64,000 nt of DNA from Pseudisothecium myosuroides. Its lineage: Eukaryota; Streptophyta; Bryopsida; Hypnales; Lembophyllaceae. The stretch spans positions 4,528,501 through 4,592,500 of the forward strand of contig OX637288.1 in NCBI GenBank assembly GCA_951799445.1, written 5' to 3'. Numbering within the stretch: position 1 is the stretch's first letter; every line of letters starts with the position of its first letter. Positions 1 through 9,597 of the stretch are shown piece after piece. The notes below the pieces were generated by a model, which was not told the origin of the DNA, did no database searches, and was given only the letters and a program-made list of their open reading frames with translations. A program made the translations under genes and the position numbers.

Positions 1-659
1 AAGAGCCGATAGCGATGGTGAAAAGGTTCATTTTTGAGTCCTATTTGAAATGTTAATGGAATGTTCTACTCAAAGACTTCAGCAATTTCATCAAAATTAG
101 ATGTAAAAATTATTCAAAGTTGTCAACAATGAAAAATTCTATTCAATCTTGTACTTGCACAACACACCAACCATTAAATCTACTTATGCACAAATTCAAC
201 AGGTGATCATGTCCTGTGTTTGTTAAATAGTGAACCCTCTATATAATTAAAAAATTCAAGAATTTGTATATTTGAACCACTACATTTGAAGAAAGCCTCT
301 TTCACCAAATGTATATGTCAACTTCAAAAAAAATAAAAAATAAAAAAACAAAACATCTTTAACATGTATGCATTTTGAAACCTTTTCCCCCGTCCCTTCC
401 AATACGGCGGCTGAGAATGACCCATCAATTGTCTCCTATTGTTATTAGCTTCATTTTTCTCTACTTCCCTTGTAAATTTTACAAAAAAATTGATTAATTA
501 ATTATAGAAAAAACACGTGCCACCCAAAGATATTTGACGCCAATTGTGTAATGGATACAACATCCAAAAAAACAAAAAAAAATTTAACACGTATTTAATC
601 AACTCACATTTACACCCAAAGGAATATAAGAGGGCCTTCTTAGATTGCCCACCTTTTGC
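1..659. other. AT-rich stretch without recognised gene
   Basis: The stretch is AT-rich with homopolymer A runs. Both strands are broken by frequent stops. I see no repeat partner elsewhere in the window, no splice-bounded open frame and no RNA gene. Confidence 0.6.
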
Positions 660-689
660 TTGTGCCGCCTAAAAAGAAAAAAAATTACT

Positions 690-1090
690 ACCAAAAAAAA
701 GGTGACTACAAAATACACTAACAATAAAATATGACTACAAAATATGACTGAGGCAAAAATACGACTACCCACCCAAATTTCCCTTTGGTTGCCCCTTTCA
801 AAAAAATGTCACTACTATGGAGATATGACTGCAAAATATGACTCACCCAAAAATATGACTGGCAAATATGACTTGCCATTCCCTTAACATGTTCCCTATG
901 AAGTACTTTGGCGTTCCCAATGGGCGTACACTATACGCTCGTGAAGAACAATGGCAAAATATGACTGGCAGTCATATTTGCAGTCATTAGTTTTTCCAAG
1001 GTCTTGGCCTCCAATAATATGACTGCATGTAGTCGCCAGTCATCCCCAGTCATATTTTTGCAATCATAAAACACTCATTTTCTTGTAGTG
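690..1090. repeat. ATATGACTG-rich repeat with a CACTA-type end
   Basis: The motif ATATGACT(G) recurs about ten times between 720 and 1010 and then appears inverted (CAGTCATATTT) at 966-1070. The right border reads TTCTTGTAGTG, which on the minus strand is CACTACAAGAAAATGAGTG. CACTACAAGAA is the classic terminus of plant CACTA (EnSpm) transposons. No matching left terminus or 3-bp target duplication was found, so this is probably one end of a non-autonomous or truncated CACTA element whose subterminal region is made of the short motif. The left boundary is approximate. Confidence 0.4.
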
Positions 1091-1116
1091 CTTGCAACAT
1101 GAATCATTGTTACATC

Positions 1117-2955
1117 TTAACTCCTAAAGGCTAAAGGACTAACCTACTATTTTTATCAACATAGAAATTTTGGGCAGGTATGTACAACTGAAGATTTTCA
1201 TACTTTAGGCTGAATTTTTAAAAGAAGGTGGGAACAATAAATATCTTTCATATGCACTAAATTTTATGACATTTGGAAACAGGAGTCAAAAGTTATGGCC
1301 TAATATGTTACTTTTTTTGGACAGTCCGGATAGATAACAAAAAAACACTTTTTTGAAAAATTTGAAATTGGTTTTCTAGATTTATATATACGCGGAAACC
1401 ATTTTGATCAATGAGTCAAAAGTTATGAGGAATTTTAGTTTGCGGACAGTTATGGATTCTCTAGTCTAAAATAAACTTTGAGGTTGTTTATTTCACTCAA
1501 TTTTCAATTCTTTTTGAAAAAATAAAATCACAAGATGTAAATTGTTTATTACAACCTTACAACCATTGGGATTGACATTTTTCAATTCTATAATTAATCT
1601 CTTAACAATTTTGTATTTTGAATACTTCTTCCTATTTATTATTTTTTTCTTATATGTTGTGCAATTCCAAATGATTTGAAAATTTTTAACCCCTAAAGTC
1701 CCATTGTCCCCTCGGGGGACAAAATGGATTTTGGGCAGGCTCCTACGGTCTCAATATTTGTTGTAATTTTCTGATTTTTTTTTCTGAAGATAGAAAATCA
1801 CATTAGCTTTCTGAAAATGTAATTTTTATTTCAATCGGTGCCCGGGAGCAAAAGTTATGGCACAAAACCCCCAAATTTTAGTTTGGCGGGCAGAAAAAAA
1901 CCTCACAAAAACTTTAAATTAAAAATTTTAAAAATTTGTTTCATATAGAATTTATTTTTATCTACATCGGAAGCTTTGATTCATTCCATTTGGACTTGTT
2001 ATGCAAAAGTTATGGACAATCTTATTTTTCGGGCAATTAGAGCATCTTCTTGAAAAAATAACTTGTAGGATTTATTTCTGAACTCAATTTTGACAATTTA
2101 AAAAAAAAAAGTTTCACAAGGTTAAGATTTCTAGCTAGAACAATCTCACCGTTGAGATTAGTATATTACAACTCTATCTTAGAGCTATTAATGATTTAAT
2201 TTTTCCATCAATCTTGAACCTACTTCTACTAAACAATTTTTTTGATGTGTGAAAACTAAGTGTTTCTTTTTTGAATTTTTTGTCCTAGATTCTCAACTCA
2301 ATTCTTCATTATAAAAAATTAGAAATTCAAAATCATTAGAGCAAAAATTTTAAGTTAAGAAGGTTCAAAGCCAAAAAATGTAGTTGAACAAGGTGCAAAA
2401 AAACTTGATTCCTTCACTTTAAATGCAAATATCTTGCAATCTACATGGTCAAAGTTTCTGAAATTTCTTCCACACATTCTTACACTAGTCTAGTGATCCT
2501 ACGGTTAAATATCCTACGATTAAATATGCAATAAAAACACTTTAATTTTTTTGTTGCTCTTTGCTATAGAAATGACATTTTTGAGTGGTTTTTGATGGAA
2601 AAATGGCCTTGGGACTTTAGGGGTTAAGCATGTAGTTAACTTGTTTAGGAAAACGAATTCAAAGAAGCACCACCATTTAGAATTTTTTTAATAGAAAAGT
2701 GAGCTTGTGAAGTGCAGCTGCCCTGGTTTTTGCAAGGCCAAAAAATGATTTTAATAAATTATAATGTTTATATCTTGCAATCCACGTAGTAGAAATTTAT
2801 GAATTTTTTCCACGTGTTCTTAAATCAGCGTAATACAAGATCCTGAGGTTACATATATCAAAAAAAGTTTTTTTCAAAAATTTGGTACTTGTATAAAAAA
2901 TGGCATTTTTCAAGCGTTTTTAGTAGAAACATAGTCATGGAACTTTAGAGGTTAA
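1117..2955 (-). mobile_element. TTAA-flanked element, family 2 (interrupted)
   Basis: It starts at TTAA 1117-1120 followed by CTCCTAAAGG and ends with CTTTAGAGGTTAA at 2952-2955. It is the reverse orientation of the copy at 56703-57641: the shared blocks appear as reverse complements, for example the block containing CAGCTGC at about 2716. A family-1 element (1686-2627) interrupts it. Without the insert the copy is about 0.9 kb, close to the length of the intact family-2 copy. It has no coding capacity. Boundaries are supported by sequence; the assignment to a transposon superfamily is inference. Confidence 0.65.
1686..2627 (+). mobile_element. TTAA-flanked element, family 1 (nested)
   Basis: TTAA at 1686-1689 is followed by CCCCTAAAGTCCC. 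The right end is GGGACTTTAGGGG followed by TTAA (2624-2627), a matching terminal inverted repeat. The body is 942 bp, contains no open frame of note, and carries a subterminal palindrome (GTCCCCTCGGGGGAC) at about 1706-1720. It sits inside the family-2 copy at 1117-2955. The flanking host sequence rejoins neatly across a single TTAA when compared with the uninterrupted copy at 17997-18972, so TTAA is the duplicated target. Confidence 0.7.
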
Positions 2956-3219
2956 TGCCCTTGCATTTGAAATATTTGTTAAATTGGATAATGGATTCAA
3001 GTTACATTTTAGAGTCGTATGATGCATTATTAGATTTAGATTTTTGTAAGGATGCAAGAGTTTATAACTCATATAATTGATTCAATCAATTGAAAAAAAT
3101 TAAATTAGGATTTTCAGTATCATTGTAAAGTATAAAATTGCAAGAAATTACACTAATTTAAATGAAATTAACAATTTTTTGATCTTATCAAATGTAACCT
3201 TTATTGGTTAACAATGACC

Positions 3220-4150
3220 TTAACCCCTAAAGGACCGTTGCCCGTTTGGGGGACAAATGCATTTTTGGGCAGGTACCTACGGGCTAAAATTTTTTGTGAT
3301 TTTTTAAAACTTTTTTTGAAGATAGAAAAACTGATAAGCTTTGTGGTAATATAAATTTTTTCTTAATCGGTGCCTAGGAAAAAAGTTATGACCAAATAAG
3401 CTCAAAAGAGGGGACGGCGGGCAGCAAAAAAAAATTGGACAAAAATTTGGATTTTTTTTTAATATTTTTTTTCTCATAGATTATATTTTTGTCTATTTGG
3501 AAAGCTTTGATTCTTTTCATTTGGATTTGATATGAGAAAGTTATGGACATTCTTGTTTTTGGGCAGTTAGAGCATCTTCTTGAAAAAAATAACATGTAGG
3601 ATACTAGGATGCATTTCTGAATGCAATTTTTCAAATTTTTCAGTTTCTTTTTTGCATGGTTTATATTACTTTCTAGAAAAATCTCACCATTGGGATTAGT
3701 GCATTTTAATTCCATCTAAAATATATGAATATTTTAGATTTTCCTTCTATCTTGTACCTACTTCTACTTAACATTTTTTTAAAGAATGATAATTAAGTGT
3801 TTTTGAATTTAATTTTTTTTCCTAGACTCTCAACTTAATTCTCCACTATGAAGATTTCAAGATCAAAACTCTGTAGTGCAAAAATTTTAAGTTAAAAATG
3901 TTTAAAGTAAAAAAATCTAGTCCTGCAATGTATTGAAAAATTGTTTTTTTTCACTTTAAACACAGATATCTTGCAATCTATGCAGTGAAAAATTATGAAT
4001 TTTTTTTCCACACTCTCATATTATTTAGGTGTAAGATCCTACAATTATATGTGGAAAAAAATAATTTTCAATTTTTTTACTCTTTGCTATAGAAATGGCA
4101 GTTTTGAGTGTTTTTTGGCAGAAAAAAGGCCTTGGTCCTTCAAGGGTTAA
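3220..4150 (+). mobile_element. TTAA-flanked element, family 1
   Basis: TTAACCCCTAAAGGACC begins at 3220, and the right end is GGTCCTTCAAGGGTTAA at 4150. It is 931 bp and in the same orientation as 1686-2627. The subterminal hairpin is less perfect here (CCCGTTTGGGGG). Open frames on the minus strand inside it are not conserved in other copies and are not genes. Confidence 0.7.
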
Positions 4151-4330
4151 ACTACCTTGGTTGATGGCCAAAGTGATAGGGACTTCTAATGGAATCCATG
4201 AGGTTCTTGGTTCAACTCCCCATGCTGATATTGCTCGTATTGGGGTTATTCGTACTGGTGCATGAGGAGGGGGTTTGTCCTTCCACTTGTTTTTGACGGG
4301 GATGTCGTATCAATCAATCATACCACAAGC
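4151..4330 (+). mobile_element. tRNA-derived SINE-like copy
   Basis: A pol III A-box-like sequence (TGATGGCCAAAGTGATAGGG, about 4162-4181) is followed about 30 bases later by a B-box match (GGTTCAACTCC, 4209-4219). This order and spacing are those of tRNA-derived plant SINE heads. The copy begins directly at the right TTAA of the preceding element. No cloverleaf or intact tRNA acceptor stem is present, so it is not a functional tRNA. The 3' end, near the ATCAATCAATC run, is a guess, and no clear target duplication was found. Confidence 0.45.
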
Positions 4331-4849
4331 ATCAATGGATAAAGCCCAAAACTTTCTTCAATGTATCAGATTGTGTTGCATGGAAGTGACCAGTGCGTTT
4401 CAACTTCAAGAATTCATAACTAATTCCAAAAAAATATGTACTAGATAACCAATGAGTCATGCTACAGCAAATAGATTATCAAACATAACTGGTTTTAGAT
4501 TTTTCAATCACAACCTTTGATCTTCATGATCCAAGGGTGTAAGAAGCAAGTTGAAAGGAAAGAACGTTATGAGTTGCAACTTGTAATGGCAAGTTGCGAA
4601 TGAGACAATGCCATGTTAATGTTGAAAAGTCAACAACCGGTTATGAAACAACTTGGGTTAGATGCCAATTCCATTTTCCATCCTATGAAAATTTACTGAA
4701 AAATGTTTCTTCAAGGAGTTTAATTTCCCCGAAAAGGCAATAAGCTCTTAAATGGTTTGCTTTAAGAGCATAACTTACCACCTTCCCTATTGATGGAAAT
4801 GCCCAGCCATGGTTTTGAGGCCGGGGTGAACTGACCTCCTCGCTCGGCC
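4331..4849. other. Stretch without recognised gene
   Basis: Ordinary unique-looking sequence with no supported gene. It passes into the repeat unit that starts near 4850. Confidence 0.5.
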
Positions 4850-5030
4850 GCGAGGGAAAACCTTGAAACTTTTTATTTGCCACGCATGATAAAATTTGCA
4901 AATTCTGAATTCATATTTGCAATCAGAGGCCCCAAATTAGCTAGGAGAAGTCTAGAACATACCCTAGAGACGGCCCAAAATAGGGGACTTTTTTTCCACA
5001 TGCACCCTTGGAATGACTTGGGCGGCTGAG
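4850..5030 (+). repeat. 180-bp repeat, copy 1
   Basis: It matches 6487-6650 closely, for example the shared ATTTGCAATCAGAGGCCCCA core. The second copy forms the interior of the TIR element at 6419-6677, so this copy is probably a diverged relative of that element. Its own terminal repeats are not clear. Confidence 0.55.
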
Positions 5031-5087
5031 CAAAGGGGCTGGTTGACCTCGACCAGTTTTTGATGGCTGATGTCGGCCAACAAGGCA

Positions 5088-6016
5088 TTAACCCCTAAAG
5101 GACCAAGGCATTTTCTGTCTCCGAAACCATTGAAAACTGTCATTTCTACTGTGATCACTCCCTAAACCAAAAAAAACTTTTTTTTAGAATCTAACCGTAG
5201 GATCTTGTACTTCACTTGTCTCAAATCATGTGGTAAAAATTTCATGAAGTTTGACCATACGGATTGGAAGATATTAGCGTTTGAAGTTGGAAAAAGAAGT
5301 TTTTTGGAACTCTGGATTGCAATTTCAGATGACTTTGACGGCCATTTGTGGATTTTTTTTGCACTACACACCATAAAGTTAAATTTTTTTATGTTGAACA
5401 TTTGAGTTGAGAGTCGGGGAAAAAAATTTCAGATTGTCAAAACTTGATTTTCACATATAAAAAAATTGTTAAGTAGAAGTAGGTCCAAAATTGAACAAAA
5501 CACTAAATCTTCAATAGCTCTTAGATGGAATTAAAAAACCATAATCCCGACGATTGGATTGTTCTTGCAAACAAATTTAACCTTTTCAAAAAAAAAATTT
5601 GAAAAAATTTGAATATTGCATTCAAAAATGAATTTTATAAGTTGTTTTATGAAGAAGACACTTAGATTGCCCGAAAAACAAGATTGTCCATAACTTTCTC
5701 ATTCTAAGTCCAAATAGAATGAATCAAAACTTCAAATATAGACAAAAACATGATCTTTGAGAAAAAAAATCAAAAAAAAAAAAATTCAATTTTTTAAAGT
5801 TTTTTTTTTCTGCCCGGCAAACTGCTTTTTTGACTTCGGGCGGCATAACTTTTTTTCCCGGGCATCGATTGAAAAAAAAATTATATTTTTGGAAAGCTAA
5901 TGTGATTTCCTATCTTCAAAAAAAGTTTCAAAAAATCAGGTCGAAATTTCAGGTCGCACGAACCTGCCTGAAATCCCAAGTGTCCCCCGAGAGGACTTTG
6001 GACCTTTAGAGGTTAA
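5088..6016 (-). mobile_element. TTAA-flanked element, family 1 (reverse)
   Basis: TTAACCCCTAAAGGACCAAG starts at 5088, and GGACCTTTAGAGGTTAA ends at 6016. It is 929 bp and in the opposite orientation to 3220-4150: the hairpin-bearing end is at the right, with CCCCCGAGAGG near 5985. A 79-codon open frame at 5162-5401 (minus) recurs as a related frame at 24651-24860 (plus), only because both lie in the same part of the element. The right TTAA overlaps the first bases of the next element. Confidence 0.7.
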
Positions 6017-6407
6017 GGTAGAAGCACCAGTAGTCAACCACGCCTAGTACCCAACTTGTAGGGGCAATATTTCCCACCAAGGCTTGAATGTGTATTATTT
6101 GGTCTTTTGCAAAGTTGGTATTAATAAGGTTATGACACTTGTCCCGAAGTAGTGAGCAAGGAAGTAATAAGTGGGAAGTAGTCCTTGAATGATCGGAATT
6201 GGAAGACTCTAGACATTGGCAATTGTTGAAATGCACTTTTTGGCTTCCAAAATTCACTGTAAATTCAATTTTGGGAATAAAATTCTGAAAATTTTGCAAT
6301 CCCCATATTTCCTATCTTCCTACATGTGAAAAATTTCCACCCCCTCTTACTGCGCAGGATCTGATCCAAAATTCCTTAATTGATCGACTACTGGTGCTTC
6401 TACCTTA
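6014..6407. mobile_element. MITE with TAAGGTAGAAGCACC termini
   Basis: The ends are inverted copies: TAAGGTAGAAGCACCAGTAG at the left and CTACTGGTGCTTCTACCTTA at the right. The length is 394 bp with no coding capacity. A duplicated TA is possible at the borders, but the target duplication is not certain because the left end overlaps the TTAA of the neighbouring element. Confidence 0.65.
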
Positions 6408-6418
6408 GTTTGCTCGAC

Positions 6419-6677
6419 CTTATAGTTGTGCAACGAGCCTCCTGCGGAGGCCGTTTCGCCCCCCCCCCCATTTTACCCCTGGGGAAAACGTAGGAAATTT
6501 TTATTTGCCGGGCATGATAAAATTTGCAAATTCTGAGTTCATATTTGCAATCAGAGGCCCCAAATTAGCTAGGAGAGGTCTTGAACATACCCTAAAGACG
6601 GCACAAAATAGGGGGTAGGTTTTTTTACATTGACCCTTGGCTTTACTTCCGCAAGAGGCTCGTTGCACAACTATAAG
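6419..6677. mobile_element. MITE with 23-bp perfect TIRs
   Basis: Both ends carry a perfect 23-bp inverted repeat beginning CTTATAGTTGTGCAACGAGC (6419-6441 and 6655-6677). The length is 259 bp. The interior (6487-6650) is homologous to 4850-5030. A run of ten C residues lies near 6461. No coding capacity. Confidence 0.7.
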
Positions 6678-6689
6678 CTCAACCCCTTA

Positions 6690-6954
6690 GAGCATCCCCA
6701 CCAGGGAGTTCTCTTTCCCTAAACTTGGGACCTCAATGATCCAGTCAACCTTGACTTTATAGGGATGAGACCTCGCGAGTTTTCTATATGGGCTCGATTA
6801 TAAAGAATTGGGCCCAACTTTTAGCGAGTTCTCTATAAATTTGGGGTACAGACTTTGTTTCGAGACTGGTGTGTGCAAGCTTCTGTATCCCCATCCCCAT
6901 TGAGGTCCTCTCCCTAAATTTTTAGGGATACAGAACTCACTGGTGGGGATGCTC
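6690..6954. mobile_element. Tourist-like MITE with TTA target duplication
   Basis: The termini are GAGCATCCCCACCAG and CTGGTGGGGATGCTC, a perfect inverted repeat. They are flanked by a direct TTA on each side (6687-6689 and 6955-6957). A TTA duplication with GAGCATC-type termini is typical of Tourist/PIF-Harbinger MITEs in plants. The length is 265 bp. It lies just upstream of the transcribed-looking region of the membrane-protein gene. Confidence 0.8.
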
Positions 6955-7368
6955 TTAGTTCTACCAACTCCGGAAAACAGCTTGGAAGTTTGCTAAACTT
7001 CGCCGACACATGGAAGTGCGCCCTAATAATAACTCAAATCAAATCGCCGGACAGCCCACCACTTGGACGGTTCGCTCGATCTGCCAGAATCTCCGCGTCC
7101 TGCATGCGCTCTCCACCGTCCGATTCACGTCACGCCGCCTGGCCTCCGTCACTCCATCATTCAATTGCAAGCTCACGAGTGAGTGGTCCCAAGGAATTCA
7201 GTTGAATGCGCGGGGGCGGTCACCGATGGATCTTCGAACGCTTGGGTGTGGGATGGTGGAAGCCCAGGAGGTTGCAGCACTCAGTTTTCAGGTTTAGGAA
7301 TTGGCAACCAATTCGGAGGTGTGGAAGCGGGAAGGGCTATCATCGATACTTCTTCCTGATTGTGAGTG

Positions 7369-7379
7369 ACTATATATAT
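7369..7379 (+). promoter_or_regulatory. Candidate TATA box
   Basis: ACTATATATAT lies on the plus strand in the GC-richer region before the gene at 8130. Transcription from here would give a leader of about 0.7 kb containing short upstream open frames. It could equally lie inside a leader intron (GTGAGT at 7361, TTTTCCAG ending at 7433). Weakly supported. Confidence 0.25.
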
Positions 7380-7571
7380 GGCTCATGTAGTTTTGATGAT
7401 TTGTTTTTTGGGTAACGTTTTCTGTTTTTCCAGCTTGAGTAGTGTTAGGACGCGAGCTAGCTGGGTCGGTCCACTGTTGTAGCGCCTGAGTAGGTTTCTT
7501 CCATGCACAAGGAGGTTCTCTAGAGTTTACCAGGGGAAGAAACACAAACTCTCCTGACGCGATTCCTCGTG

Positions 7572-7751
7572 CAATCTCTTAGTTTGTTAGTAAAACCTAT
7601 AAATTCCGAGACAAAAATGAAAATGTTGAAAATTTCCTGAGCGGTCAAGGGGAGAATGTAATCTCTTTTGCAGTCTGTTAGTAAGACCTATAAATTCCAA
7701 GGCACAAATGAAAATGTTGAAAATCTCCTGAGCGGTCAAGGGGAATATGTG
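7572..7751 (+). repeat. 91-bp tandem duplication in the gene leader
   Basis: Two adjacent copies with a period of 91 bp share CCTATAAATTCC, AAATGAAAATGTTGAAAAT and CCTGAGCGGTCAAGGGGA with a few differences. They lie between the candidate TATA box and the start codon at 8130. The second copy contains the ATG of a 140-codon open frame (7668-8090) that I do not accept as a gene. Confidence 0.7.
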
Positions 7752-8129
7752 AATTTGAACAGACGATGGAGAGTTCCAATTCACCTCCTTGTGATGGATA
7801 GCCTAAAGGTTCGAAACCGGGAAGTGAGAAGGCCTACGTGTTTCATTTCTCTTAGCTTTGAGCTTCTGTCTCGATCAACAGGCTTGCTAGGAGTACCAGA
7901 ATTACTCAAGAGTGTTCTTCTTGGAAATTTTACAGAGAGCAGCATCGACGATTACAACTGGAGATACATTTCTGCTCCATGCAACACCTTGCATTCTGCA
8001 TTTCGCCGAACCACCCTTGACTTCCCCGTCGCGAAGATGCTTCTCCGCCCAGCCGCAGCGTGCAATTCTTTGTGCATATCCCGGCGCTGAAGAAGGAGCA
8101 ACACCAGCGCTTTGATTTCAGTTGCCGCC

Positions 8130-8774
8130 ATGGGATTCATCAGAGGAGGTTTGGAGGGCGGAGCCTTGTTGGGCACACTCGCCTTCCTGCTAGGGTTAGC
8201 ATTCATCTCCTGGCTCCCCGACGAGGTTCACATGTGGTCGAGCTTCCCCTTCCCTCGCCTGCTGGCCATCCTCATCATCCCTGTCGTGTCCCTCTGCTGC
8301 TCCCTGCTCCTCGGCCTCCTCGCCTCGTGCGACCCCCGCATGGCCTCGCAGTCCACGACTTCAGGAGCGGCCCTAGCGGCCGCGATCGCGCTCCCCTGCC
8401 TCTTGGCCATTCCCTTGGAGGCTCTGGTCCTCGTGGGGGCCATTCGGGGTCATGTCGGCACCGTCCCGTTCGTCCTCGTCGCTTGTTTGCTGGATCTCGC
8501 GCTGGGCGGGGTGTTCCAGTTCGTGGAGCCGAACATCGTGGTGGGGATTCGCGATGTGTGGACGCTGCAGAGCGAGCAGGTGTGGGAGGAGACGCACTTC
8601 TTTGCTTCCTACGCGTTTGGGGTCGCGGGCGTCGTGGGGGTGGTGCTTGTGTTCTTTGTGCCGTCGGGGTTGTGGCAATTGCTGCTTATTGCGGCATTGC
8701 TTTTGGTTCCCACTGCTCTCGGCGTCTTGTATTCGTATCTCGTTAGAGAAGATGCACAGTACATTGTGAGATGA
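8130..8774 (+). CDS. Small six-span membrane protein, unknown
   Basis: It encodes 214 residues. I chose the ATG at 8130 because it sits in GCCGCCATGG, an ideal plant initiation context; the same frame reaches an ATG at 8112 in a poor context. Hydrophobic segments at about 11-29, 43-66, 79-104, 110-132, 157-177 and 180-203 suggest five or six membrane spans with short loops. The longest loop (132-156) carries EPN and WEETHFF. There is no cleavable signal peptide and no catalytic motif that I recognise. The coding region is GC-rich against AT-rich flanks and has no visible intron. AATTAATTAATAAT at about 8818-8831 may serve polyadenylation. An overlapping 228-codon frame (8060-8746) lacks this hydrophobic pattern and is a shadow. 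I do not know the family; it may be a lineage-specific or poorly characterised plant membrane protein. That it is a real gene is likely. Confidence 0.7.
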   Translation: MGFIRGGLEGGALLGTLAFLLGLAFISWLPDEVHMWSSFPFPRLLAILIIPVVSLCCSLLLGLLASCDPRMASQSTTSGAALAAAIALPCLLAIPLEALVLVGAIRGHVGTVPFVLVACLLDLALGGVFQFVEPNIVVGIRDVWTLQSEQVWEETHFFASYAFGVAGVVGVVLVFFVPSGLWQLLLIAALLLVPTALGVLYSYLVREDAQYIVR

Positions 8775-9344
8775 AGTGGTCCAGTGGTCCTGTATCATAT
8801 TAAGGAGGTTGTACAGAAATTAATTAATAATACTGTTTTTGAGAATTCGTTGTACCACATATCATCCTTTAGCGAGGCTTTGAATTGGAGTCAGCCTGGA
8901 TATATAAACTTACCTGGGGTGGTGATATCTTTGTGAGAGTTCAGAGAAAATTCCAGGTGTCATGACAACCTTTGGGTCAGTGGAGCGGGTTCATGCCTTG
9001 ACGTATTCAGGGACTCCCTTGTGGCTGTGGGGTCCTTTTGTCTATGAGGTTGATGACATTCCGTAAAGATGATGGAAGCCGTAGAATAGTGAAGTCACGA
9101 TTGCTTCAACTATCACCTAAAATCTTGTGCATGCTGTGTTACTAAGCTGATTTTTTTATAGGTCCTTTCATTCTAGTCACTAGCTGTTTGAACTTCAACA
9201 TTTTTAAAAGAACATTTGGAAACTTCAACATTTCCATTCTGTTTGCAATTGGAATTCCATTTGATTCAAAGAAAGAAAAACATTTCCAAATTCCAAAATC
9301 TTCAGTTAGACGTCACTTAAAGTGACGAGCCCTAGTTAGAAACT
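8775..9344. other. 3' flank of the membrane-protein gene
   Basis: Probable 3' untranslated and intergenic sequence. No open frame of interest and no repeat partner seen. Confidence 0.5.
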
Positions 9345-9346
9345 TA

Positions 9347-9595
9347 CACTAAATAGTGAAATTGGGTTGCCTCAACAATTAGGTTGCCTTACCTGAGAGA
9401 AGTTACCTCATGCCTAATGCTTGTCCAGATGGAGGCACAGGCCAACCTCTAATCCCGAGCCATGAACCACTGAGCCAACCCATGCCATACACATAGTTCT
9501 GACTTTACTGCATCCTTCTAAAGTAACTGTGCGTATTGATATAGTGTAGAATGTCGAGAAATTAGTGTGGGACAACCTAATTTCACTGTTCAGTG
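9347..9595 (+). mobile_element. 249-bp TIR element, copy 1
   Basis: The left end is CACTAAATAGTGAAATTGGG and the right end is CCTAATTTCACTGTTCAGTG. TA lies directly outside each end (9345-9346 and 9596-9597). A second copy of exactly the same length is at 45714-45962 in the opposite orientation. A CACTA-like start with a TA duplication leaves the superfamily open between mariner-type and CACTA-type MITEs. Confidence 0.7.
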
Positions 9596-9597
9596 TA

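Noticed and set aside
4160..4230. Possible functional tRNA gene.
   Set aside because: A- and B-like boxes are present, but the acceptor and anticodon stems cannot be formed; treated as a SINE head.
5162..5401. A 79-codon minus frame whose translation resembles that of 24651-24860 on the plus strand.
   Set aside because: Both lie at the same place in two family-1 elements. Other copies have the frame broken, so the likeness comes from element homology, not protein selection.
7668..8090. A 140-codon plus frame upstream of the membrane-protein gene.
   Set aside because: It begins inside a 91-bp duplication, has no recognisable domain, and fits a leader with upstream ATGs.
8060..8746. A 228-codon plus frame overlapping the membrane-protein gene.
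   Set aside because: Arg/Pro/Gly/His-rich composition typical of an out-of-frame reading of GC-rich DNA. The other frame has the good start context and regular hydrophobic spans.
9420..9495. A tRNA-like A-box word (GGCTCAGTGG on the minus strand) in the 249-bp element.
   Set aside because: No B box at the right distance and no cloverleaf. The second copy has lost the word.
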